13,727 nt of DNA, taken from assembly GCA_036940085.1 (NCBI GenBank), contig JALLBK010000669.1, positions 1 to 13,727 on the forward strand, read 5' to 3'. A model generated the notes under the pieces. The model saw nothing but the letters and a program-made list of their open reading frames with translations. It had not been told where the DNA came from and searched no databases. Position numbers and translations under genes: made by a program. Below are positions 1-7,354 of the stretch, piece after piece (position 1 is the stretch's first letter; each line of letters opens with the position of its first letter). This DNA comes from Discostella pseudostelligera. Lineage: Eukaryota; Bacillariophyta; Thalassiosirophyceae; Thalassiosirales; Thalassiosiraceae.

Positions 1-2727
1 GCACGGCTTCCTCGCAAATGAGGAGAAAGAGTTGCTCTCCCGAAGAGTGGTACTCAAAAGACCTTGTTTTGGATAATCCTCTCTCATTGAGATCCTTCTC
101 GTCGGATTCGGGATGATGCACTCGCAGTACCAGCGCCACAGAGTTTCGACTCAGATATGTCCACAGCTGACGGACTAACATTTTCATTTCATCGTATCTT
201 GACTCATCCTTCTCGAAACCAGCTCGAGCAATCATTGGTACACCATGTATTAACGAAGCATCTACACTCGACAAGGGCATGGTTTGAACCACTTCTACAG
301 ACGATGGCGATATCATGGAAATTCGATGCATATCATCGACGAGATCTTTGGTGGCAGGAGAATCAATTCGATGTGGAAGGATAGTGTATTGCAAATCCAA
401 CGAAATACTGCACATGACTCCATCAAGGGTCTCGGGTAGATCAAAGCTAAGCCGACCTTGGCCCCCTACTACGCCACCAACTCCACGTTCGGGGTAGGCA
501 TAAGTCTGATCCAAGCTCTCCTTGACCCATGTTTGCAAGAGGTATTGGAATGAAATTGCATTACCATCCATGAACTCGAGTTGAAGGTTGATGGGGATCT
601 TGGTCACACCATGGGCTTGGTTGATTTCCTCAATCCTGCGACGAATATTGTTCACACATTGAATCACCAGCAGCCGATTGGGCAGGAGACTTTCGATGTT
701 TGAGTCATCATCCATCACGACAGAATCGTACGATTTTGTCTTCATCAAATGCATCATGGTCGTAGACTCAACAATCATCAAGGTAATTGTCGGCATTCTC
801 TTCTTCTTAAAGGAGGAGCGGATTCGTTTTACGAAGTTCTCCAATCCACGAAGATGAGCAGAGGAGGATGTGTCGGAGAGTAAGTTGGCATCCGTTGTGA
901 ACAGTGTTATGGAACGAGCACAACTACTAGACGACGACTTGCCAACTGAGTGAAAGAACTTGGCCTCGATTGCTTCAACTGCAGTTGAGTGAATTGCAAA
1001 GACTGTTGATCAGCGAAGTTACCAAATCTAACAACAACTTTGAAGGCATCAGAGGTTTGCTTACCTAAATCTCCAAAATAGCTCCAGCCATCTTCCGCCG
1101 AAAATCCATCACATATTCTTTTACTTTCGTCAACATTTGTCAGATCATGACTACCGAATGCATTGCTGACGGGTGATACAAAGTCGGACAGCCAAATTGA
1201 TCGCTCGTTCTTCGTACTAGCTGTGCCACCGCCGGGTAGATGATCATTGCGATCAAACAAATAAGAGACACGTGGTACTATTGAAATGTATGCCAACGCT
1301 CCCGCTCTCTTGTTTCCTACAGTCTCTTCATCATGTTCCGAGCTTTTGGATTCACATACGAACGAAGCTAGAATGGTGCTATTGCTACTGATACCGGCAG
1401 CGGTGGCATCCGGCAATGCGTGTAGAATACCCTTTTCGAGACCTCCCATGACAAGCTGTGGAATGTATTTCAAGAAGGATGATCGTGCCATGGAATCACC
1501 AATGGCAGTGGGTAATGCACGATTATCGATGGCGAGTATTCGCTGCGGTAGGACTTGTATTTTTGGACTTGTCTGCTCATGGGGATCATTAGCATTGCTC
1601 TCGTGTCTCTGAGTGGTGGTGCAACTACTGTTGGCTTTTGACTTTCGTTTGACACCTCCTCGCGTTGCTTTTGTGGCTGCTGACTTCTTCTTCTGGACGA
1701 TCTTGGTATCACTGTCCGCTTCGCCACCACACTCGTCATCGGTATCCTGCAAACATGCATCAATATCATCATGATCCCATCCAGAGGACGACTTGGTATG
1801 GTTGTCGAATGAAACTTGCCGCTTCCCACGTTGCTTCTGCTGCTGCTGCTGTCGTTGTTGCTTCTTTGGTTTCGGCTGCTGCTGCTGCTCCTCCTCCTCA
1901 GTTTCTGAATTTGATGTGTCGACACCACCATCTGCGGTAGAAGTAGAAGCACGTCGCTGCTGATTGTGAGTAGTATCCGGCGCATTCTCATTATTCTTCT
2001 TTTTTCCATTATTTAAAGATGATGACGATGATGATTTGGTGATGGGATTTCCCAATAGCATCTTCTTGTTGCTGCCAGCGTTGTCACATCGTGCACTGCT
2101 CTTGGTAGTGGTGTTTGACGAATTGTTCTTGGTCAGTAGGTCCGAGTGGGTAATTCGAGGTGAGGTGACTGTTGGCTTCATATTTGATGTTGTTGATTGC
2201 ATACTGCTACCGTGGCTGCTGCTATTGGAAATTCGCTTCGTTTTGCGTGTATTATTGGAGTCAGTTGTTGTTTTGATTTCATCCACCAGCAATGACAATG
2301 ATGACGATGACGAGGAAGAAGTAGTAGAGGCACCAGCACGCATGGCATTGTCGCTTCGATGCGTGTTGGACGAGCGTAGCAATGACGACGAAGTGTGAGT
2401 CTCATCCCCCACCGCTGACGACGACGATTTCGATTGTAGAGATTGCGCATTGCTGCTACCAACGTTGGCAGCATTGTCATGGCTAGAGTATTCGTTATCA
2501 CCGTAGTCGAATGCATCGTATTCAAATCGATCAGAATCAATATCTGCATTGTCTGGCTTCTGAGCGGGCTGTTTGCTTGCCTCCGACGACGAAGCAGCAG
2601 CCACATACGACGCCGCCGCCGTTGGCAATGACGATGATGAAGATTGTTGTTGGCGGGTTGCCATACGCGATGCACGTGACGATGGTCCCCTTTTACGATC
2701 GTTGCCGACCATGTACAATCTCGGCAT
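1..2727 (-). CDS. Large unidentified protein, two exons, 3' end beyond the window
   Basis: I do not recognise this gene. Exon 1 is 2727-1065 and exon 2 is 1002-1, running off the left edge; at least 888 residues are encoded here. The 62-nt intron has a GTAAGC donor and an AACAG acceptor, and exons join in phase 1 (codon GTC) into a frame open to the edge. Residues 1 to about 400 are low complexity, rich in Ser, Asn, Thr, Gln and basic runs, and probably disordered. After about residue 400 the sequence is well mixed and fold-like (ILAIDNRALPTAIGDSMARS; the first exon ends WSYFGDL). Exon 2 shows alternating strand/helix patterns such as SITLFTTDAN and PTITLMIVES, which loosely recall a Rossmann or von Willebrand A fold; that is a guess. 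An E2F-type site 128 bp upstream of the ATG hints at cell-cycle-regulated, perhaps nuclear, function. Start: first ATG after an in-frame gap, with the promoter site just upstream. Confidence 0.8.
1003..1064 (-). other. Phase-1 intron, 62 nt, in the left-edge gene
   Basis: On the minus strand the donor reads G|GTAAGC and the acceptor GATCAACAG|TC. Removing it moves the reading frame from one that stops at 907-909 into one open for 333 codons to the window edge. The length is not a multiple of three, so retention would give a different, early-ending C-terminus. Confidence 0.85.
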
Positions 2728-3559
2728 TTTGAAAGATAGGAGATCGGATAGGATAGTATGAGGGGCACCAGCGGTGGCGAGGTGGTGATTTGTGAGGGAT
2801 GAAATGAAAATGCCGCTGCGGCTGCGATGATCGATGAGAACAAGCGGCGACGAGTTCGCGCCAAAAAGTACAGTATGTGCTGGACGAATTCCTACGTGAG
2901 AGATCTTGTTGCCGACACAAGCATATTATTATGTCGGCCATAGAAACGTCGTCGTCTCCCATCACCCATCACACCTTTGTTTATGCTCATGTTGTGGTCG
3001 AACAATCTACCGTGCAAGTATGATCATCAAAGTTCAAGTAGAACGAGAGGCTGTGCCCAAACAACTTTTGTCCTCGTGTACCAAACCGACGGAAGCGAGA
3101 AGAATTTGCATTTCTATTCGTTAATGCAGCCCTACACCGATCAATAAAAGTCAATTCGTAGATTGAAACCTAATTGTTTTTATACAACAGTAACATTCTC
3201 CCCATCCAAGTCGGACGTCGCTACTGCACGAGATATTCTAGCACCAGTGGCTCCGACCCAACTCCGACGGTGTGGATGAATAATGAATACTTATCAACAC
3301 ATCCACCGACAACTCCCCGAAACAAATATTGTATGTGTTTCTATCCTTGTCATCTCCCCCATCCCCCAGAGTCGGTCGATACCATAGTTCCTTTTCATAA
3401 TAATTCCTTCTACTAACTCCCCCCCGCCTAACACCCGCCCGTCCCTACTTCGCACATCGCATTAGATTGTTTGTTGCGCCCCCCCCTACTCCTACACAAT
3501 TGCCCATTCATCACTCCAATCGATACAAACTCTTCCCAACTCTCTCTCCTTCTCTCTCT
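2728..3559. other. Intergenic region: promoter of the left-edge gene and 3' flank of the NDUFB3-like gene
   Basis: Apart from the E2F-type site, no credible gene is visible. Short ORFs on both strands lack domain-like composition and overlap each other. The part next to the NDUFB3-like stop (about 3420-3560 on plus) is very C/T rich, including a CT-repeat run at 3540-3560, which would be purine-rich in the 3' UTR of that transcript. No RNA gene or repeat family was recognised. Confidence 0.5.
2855..2867 (-). promoter_or_regulatory. E2F-type site upstream of the left-edge gene
   Basis: The minus strand reads TTTTTGGCGCGAA, matching the E2F/DP consensus TTTSSCGC plus the A-rich flank. It lies 128 bp upstream of the start codon at 2727. 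The match is seen directly; binding and S-phase control are inference from the conserved plant, animal and algal E2F motif. Confidence 0.55.
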
Positions 3560-3763
3560 CTAATGATGACCACCACCACTCTTTGCACCATGAGAATGTG
3601 CTGGAGGAGCATTCAACTGATAATTAATCACCTTGTAGGCAAACTCTCCTACCATATATGCCGAGAATACAAGTACCGCTGGTCGGAAGCCTGGTAGTGG
3701 ATCTCTCCATAGGTTAGTGAAGAGAGGATGGCGTCTCCATGCATCTTGTCCGTGGAATGGCAT
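3560..3763 (-). CDS. NDUFB3: NADH dehydrogenase (complex I) B12/NDUFB3-like subunit, 67 aa
   Basis: Small accessory subunit of mitochondrial complex I, predicted to sit in the inner membrane and help assemble or stabilise the membrane arm. The N-terminus carries the family pattern of an Asp-Ala-Trp-Arg-Arg motif (residues 7-11) followed by HPLFTNLWRDPLPGF, then a single hydrophobic helix at about 27-48 (PAVLVFSAYMVGEFAYKVIN) and a His/Gly tail ending GGGHH. Animal NDUFB3 is about 98 aa; plant and algal versions are shorter, so 67 aa is acceptable. I chose the ATG at 3763. The frame is open further upstream, but that part is a His run read from a (CAC) repeat plus low-complexity sequence, better seen as 5' UTR. 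No targeting presequence is evident, as is usual for this family. Single exon. Family assignment is by motif recall, not by alignment. Confidence 0.75.
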   Translation of the reverse strand: MPFHGQDAWRRHPLFTNLWRDPLPGFRPAVLVFSAYMVGEFAYKVINYQLNAPPAHSHGAKSGGGHH

Positions 3764-3820
3764 ATTTGTTATTGTTATTGTAGTGTTGCTAGATATTATT
3801 TTTGGAAACGGAGATGTGAT

Positions 3821-3844
3821 GTGGTGGTGGTGGTGGTGGTGGTG
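3821..3844. repeat. (GTG/CAC)8 microsatellite in the NDUFB3-like 5' leader
   Basis: Eight perfect GTG triplets on plus (CAC on minus), about 58-81 bp upstream of the chosen NDUFB3-like start. Read in frame it would code for a His run, which explains the apparent N-terminal extension. Confidence 0.85.
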
Positions 3845-4770
3845 ATTGAGGAGCGGCGCGGGCGGCGAGAGAGGAATAGAGGTGAGAAAAACGATTAAAC
3901 GCAATAATAAAAATCAATGGCAGAAAGTCGGGGATGTGAATGATGAGTGTCTCTGCTCATCAGACACTCAGAAGCCCCAGCAGCTGCACGGCAAATTGGC
4001 ATCGGCATCGATATGCCGCAACTATGTTATACGGATTACCAGTCCTCCCTCCTCCCCCCCGTCGCAATCACAGCTCGCGCTGCACACCCGATTTTCGTCA
4101 TGAATAATTTGATCAGAACGCCACCCCCCCCACCACCACCGTTATTGTCAATATTGACGTAATTGAATATCCTTACCTTAGAGGCAATGCGGTTGGAAGA
4201 AGCTGATTGCTGAGCTGATTGATATCTCTAGTGGTTGGTGGTGCGTAGGTTGTGCCGCCACTCTGGTGTGGGGCGGTGAAATGTACATACGTAAGTACGT
4301 ATTCTGGGAGGTACTCTACACAGTACGATTTCGGCTTTCGGCCGCCATGGTCATGGAGTATTTTTTTGACGAGAAGTCGATTAGTTCGTCGATGGATGTG
4401 GTGTGAGATTTGTCTCCACGTGGAAGTGTTTGCTTGCTTGGATTGCTTGGTTCCTGCTTGCCTCGACCCTCGCGACAATGATATCATCAGTACTCCTTCA
4501 TCGATGATTGGACCGATGATATCTAAAAGACAATCTACAGGCTTATCTCTAACCTTACTACTGTGCATTGCAACGAAACTGATCCAATCGAGTTTCAATC
4601 GTTGCCACATTTTTTACCTCCGTTTTCCGTTATGTACTACCATGAAGAAGATGGTAAGAAGTGAACTGTTTGCATGCCAAAACGATGCGCTTTCTAATCA
4701 TGACAATTTGTTCAAGAACCATGCACACCATTAGTAGGTGCAAATACTTGGTCGGTTGCCGGTTGATATA
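3845..4770. other. Gene-poor interval upstream of the NDUFB3-like gene
   Basis: I see no supportable gene. Two overlapping ORFs of 145 and 160 codons lie on opposite strands (4173-4734) but neither has recognisable domains. On minus, AAG|GTAAGG at about 4177 is a good splice donor, so a 5' UTR intron of the NDUFB3-like gene is possible, though no acceptor is decisive. A TGACGTAA half-CRE is at about 4155 on plus. TGCTTG is repeated about four times at 4429-4460. Confidence 0.4.
4480..4523. repeat. Inverted repeat, 9-bp arms
   Basis: GATATCATC at 4480-4488 is mirrored by GATGATATC at 4515-4523, with a 26-nt loop that itself contains the palindrome CATCGATG. No run of T follows that would suggest a terminator; function unknown. 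Confidence 0.6.
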
Positions 4771-6336
4771 TCATCCGTATAGATCCTCCAGCATTTGTTG
4801 CGTACGCATTCGAGCCTGATGATCATGTGGCGCCGGTCGTTTGTTACCACTATTGTCTTCATTTGATTCCGGTCGATTTCTTCGTCGTGATGATGCTGTA
4901 GATGCCGCTGCTGCTGCTGCAATCGTTGCTGCCGCTGAGGGAGTGGCCCTGCTCCTACTCCTTCCCCGGGATGATGTCCTCGCTGATGATGCAGCACTTG
5001 ACCCACTAGCAATTGCTGCTGCTACTGCTGCTGACATTGCCGCTGCTGCCGCTGACCCGGAACGAATGGTGTAGGTCCTTCTTCCCCTCCTCGACCCAGA
5101 CGATCTTGCTGGTGGAACTGTTGTCCCGAGCGGAGGCGGACCTCGGCTTAGAGCATGATTCATTGCTGCCATCAGCATGGCTTGGTTGGCAGACGTTGCC
5201 GACGCCAGCATGGCCGCAGCATAAGGATTCATGGTATGTTGGCTGGCGGCAGCGCGGTTGGTAGCACGGACTTGATAATGTTGATCCGATCGATGCAATG
5301 GTCCACCACCCGATGGCATGTAGACACCATAATTTTGTAAATATCGTTGCAAGCTTGCATTCGGTGCATGGGGGTTGTAGGATTCGTCATGTGAAGCTGA
5401 TACTTTCGATGGATCCTTTCCTTTTTTGATGGCATTGCGCATATTCTTCCATAGTGTGCTTTGCGAACCCTTGTCGGTGGCATTGCAATGATTCATGTGC
5501 GGTTGTTGATTGGTAGCATTGGTAGAATTGGTGTTGGCACTACTCCCCTTTTTGCCACCACCATCGGCAGCCGCCGCGGCAATATCCGAACACACCCCCT
5601 TGGTTCCATTGATCCAATTGTTGCACTCGCTCGCTGGTTTGTCACAAACGTAGCAATAGCACAAACTGCAAAAGTTGGAATTATTGTCGTTGGCACTGGT
5701 ATCGGAATTGGTATCGGTAGAAGCACAGAAGCGATTGTCCAAACAGTTCTGTCGATTGTGCGGTAGACGTTGTTCGTTATGTGTGCCCACGATTTCTAAT
5801 TCCTCCTCGTCATTGTTATCAGTAGTAGTAGCTTTTGCTGCTGCCGCACTGCTACTGATGCCTGCACTGCTGCTAGCAGCATTGCCCGTCGCCGATGCCG
5901 ATGCCGACGCCGCCGCTTGAAGTTGTTGACTGTGGTACAATTCGCCATCCATGACCTCGACCTCGTCATCGTCTTCGTCATCTAGTAGAGAAGCTGATGA
6001 TTTCAAAACCCCTCCTCCTCCCTCGGAAGGATCCAATGACACCTTCCTGGTGGCATCCTTGCCACCAACGCCGCTGACATCGACATCGTCGTCGTCAGAA
6101 TCAGAGAGACAAATGATAACATCAACATCATTGAGAAATTGAGGGGTGTTCAATGACGACGACAACGACATTCTCTCTCTTTCTTTTTCCAAATCACCGG
6201 GGGGACAAATATTATCGAAATGATGCGAAGGAGCGGAAGGTAAAGGCGACGGAGAACTAAAATAAAATCTTGGTACGATAGGACGGGTGGCGATGAGGTG
6301 AGGTGAGGGAATGGGGCACGCGGCAATGAATTTCAA
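4771..6336 (-). CDS. SUMO-interaction-motif and Cys/His zinc-module protein, 521 aa
   Basis: Unnamed, probably nuclear protein. Three hydrophobic cores next to acidic runs look like SUMO-interacting motifs: VIICLSDSDDDD at about 73-84, EVEVMDGE at about 125-132 and EELEIVGT at about 178-185. A compact Cys/His module follows: H193/C198 in LPHNRQNC, then FCSLCYCYVCDKPASEC (C223, C226, C228, C231, C238), C249, and H280/H283/C284. This spacing recalls a zinc-binding module ending CYCYVCD-x-PA-x-C found in poorly characterised eukaryotic proteins, including, as I recall, plant RIN13-like proteins. Residues 300-360 look folded; the rest is Ala/Ser-rich with Arg patches (RSRSRA) and ends EDLYG. Met56 (6171) may be the true start: the first 55 residues are Pro/Ser rich and begin in an AT-rich repeat, and SIM 1 follows Met56 closely. 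E2F and CRE sites lie upstream. Single exon. Confidence 0.75.
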   Translation of the reverse strand: MKFIAACPIPSPHLIATRPIVPRFYFSSPSPLPSAPSHHFDNICPPGDLEKERERMSLSSSLNTPQFLNDVDVIICLSDSDDDDVDVSGVGGKDATRKVSLDPSEGGGGVLKSSASLLDDEDDDEVEVMDGELYHSQQLQAAASASASATGNAASSSAGISSSAAAAKATTTDNNDEEELEIVGTHNEQRLPHNRQNCLDNRFCASTDTNSDTSANDNNSNFCSLCYCYVCDKPASECNNWINGTKGVCSDIAAAAADGGGKKGSSANTNSTNATNQQPHMNHCNATDKGSQSTLWKNMRNAIKKGKDPSKVSASHDESYNPHAPNASLQRYLQNYGVYMPSGGGPLHRSDQHYQVRATNRAAASQHTMNPYAAAMLASATSANQAMLMAAMNHALSRGPPPLGTTVPPARSSGSRRGRRTYTIRSGSAAAAAMSAAVAAAIASGSSAASSARTSSRGRSRSRATPSAAATIAAAAAASTASSRRRNRPESNEDNSGNKRPAPHDHQARMRTQQMLEDLYG

Positions 6337-6414
6337 TTGAATTGAATTGAAATGAATTTTCTGCCTGCTTCAACTTCAACGCTCAACGCAACGCTCATTG
6401 TCACTGTGACTTTG

Positions 6415-6426
6415 CCCGCGCCAAAA
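6415..6426 (-). promoter_or_regulatory. E2F-type site, proximal to the SIM/zinc gene
   Basis: Minus strand reads TTTTGGCGCGGG, a full TTTSSCGC-type match, 79 bp upstream of the first ATG (6336) and about 244 bp upstream of Met56 (6171). Confidence 0.55.
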
Positions 6427-6527
6427 TTCTTCCTCCGCGTGTTCATGTCTGTCTGACGAGCTGTCGGACGGTAGCTTGGTCCAGCCTGTCCGTCCGTCAG
6501 TCCATCGACAGGTTCTGTCCTCAACGA

Positions 6528-6535
6528 TGACGTCA
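6528..6535. promoter_or_regulatory. Perfect cAMP-response element (TGACGTCA)
   Basis: Palindromic TGACGTCA, the canonical bZIP/CRE site. In diatoms CRE-like TGACGT elements are known in CO2/cAMP-responsive carbonic anhydrase promoters. Here it lies 8 bp from an E2F-type site, between the minus-strand SIM/zinc gene and a possible plus-strand transcript. Function inferred. Confidence 0.5.
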
Positions 6536-6542
6536 GGCAAGA

Positions 6543-6556
6543 TTTTCCCGCCAAAA
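6543..6556. promoter_or_regulatory. Two-sided E2F site (TTTTCCCGCCAAAA)
   Basis: TTTTCCCGCCAAAA matches the classic E2F element on both strands (TTTCCCGC one way, TTTGGCGGG the other), as in plant ribonucleotide reductase and MCM promoters. It is 207 bp upstream of the SIM/zinc ATG and 70 bp upstream of the ATG at 6626, so it could serve either side. Confidence 0.65.
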
Positions 6557-6625
6557 CATGCTCTCAACTTCACACACAAAATCCAACGATGTTACGATGT
6601 TGCACCAACACCAAAACCCAAAACC

Positions 6626-6999
6626 ATGAGCGCCGCCGCCGTCGCCTACGGAGACCTTCCAAGGCGTTTACGTCATAGTACACTCAAAGAGATGGAATCG
6701 GCTGTAGTTTTTCTAATTCTGATACGATCGATTTTCGATGTCTCATGAGCAAAATCTACGACGAAAGATGGTGGAATAGCGGGATATGTAATATGCTGGC
6801 TATATCTGGGTTGGTACTCGATGACTTGTAGTAGGGGTAGGGCAAATATTTCATTTATCGCGGTATCTAGGTGTTCCTACCTAAGAGAGCTTGCGTCGGT
6901 GGGCAAATCAACAATCAGCAAGAGCAAGGTTCAGCAATCAGCAACCGAATTACCAATTACCGAGATGAAGAGGAAGCGGGTCGATGGAAAACGATTTAG
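6626..6999 (+). CDS. Candidate small protein, possibly two exons (weak)
   Basis: The ATG at 6626 has a good context (AAACC ATG AGC) and sits 70 bp downstream of a two-sided E2F site. Unspliced it gives 40 aa (stop at 6746-6748), starting MSAAAVAYGDLPRRLRHSTL. A possible splice from 6703 (GCT|GTAGTT, a weak donor) to 6871 (GGTATCTAG|GTG) makes a 68-aa product whose second exon is polar and charged, ending RDEEEAGRWKTI. The 167-nt intron size resembles those of CSN1 (160 and 179). No homology recognised, and the donor is not the GTGAGT used in CSN1. It could equally be a non-coding leader. Confidence 0.22.
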
Positions 7000-7354
7000 C
7001 TTTCAACAAAAATAAGATATAGTGATCATAGATCGATACTGATTCTTTCGAAGGAACTGCCATTTCATCCATCATTGCTCAATTCCTCATTGCCGTCCAC
7101 GAAAATGAACCCGAGTCAGAAATCAATTATCTTTTGCTGGGAGCAAACGAAAAATATGATCATGTAGACTATTGTTGCATTATGTTGTTGTCGAGGTGTG
7201 CACNTTTTGCTGGGAGCAAACGAAAAATATGATCATGTAGACTATTGTTGCATTATGTTCGAATGTAATGCAAATCATTCATATCCTAAACCTATGAGTA
7301 ACGAATAGATGGTGTGTAGGTCGTGTTGCATCGACTTGCATTCTTCATGCTACC
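7000..7354. other. Interval 3' of CSN1 holding an assembly join
   Basis: No gene seen. The region is AT rich and contains the single N at 7204 with a direct repeat around it. The part next to 7355 is probably the 3' UTR of the minus-strand CSN1 transcript. Confidence 0.5.
7132..7259. repeat. 55-bp direct repeat around N7204 (assembly join)
   Basis: Bases 7132-7186 recur exactly at 7205-7259, an offset of 73. The 17 bases at 7187-7203, between the end of the first copy and the N, do not match those after the second copy. The offset equals that of the two perfect 72-bp repeats at 7748 and 10738, so this looks like the same artefact with a divergent or erroneous contig tip, perhaps allelic. Confidence 0.8.

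Noticed and set aside
157..497. Two plus-strand ORFs of 60-75 codons
   Set aside because: They lie opposite the open minus-strand exon 2 of the left-edge gene and have no domain-like features.
907..1064. Unspliced C-terminus of the left-edge gene ending at 907
   Set aside because: Strong splice signals and a 333-codon open frame after splicing make the unspliced ending a read-through of the intron; it could exist only as a retained-intron form.
1470..2864. Long overlapping ORFs in other frames of exon 1 (up to 228 codons)
   Set aside because: They arise from trinucleotide-repeat-like Ser/Gln/Asp coding sequence, which stays open in several frames; compositions are Arg/Leu-rich shadows.
3764..3904. 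N-terminal extension of the NDUFB3-like protein including eight His
   Set aside because: It is translated from a (CAC)8 repeat and low-complexity leader; the conserved family sequence begins right after the ATG at 3763.
4173..4734. 145- and 160-codon ORFs on opposite strands
   Set aside because: They overlap each other, contain inverted repeats and TGCTTG repeats, and show no recognisable motif or membrane pattern.
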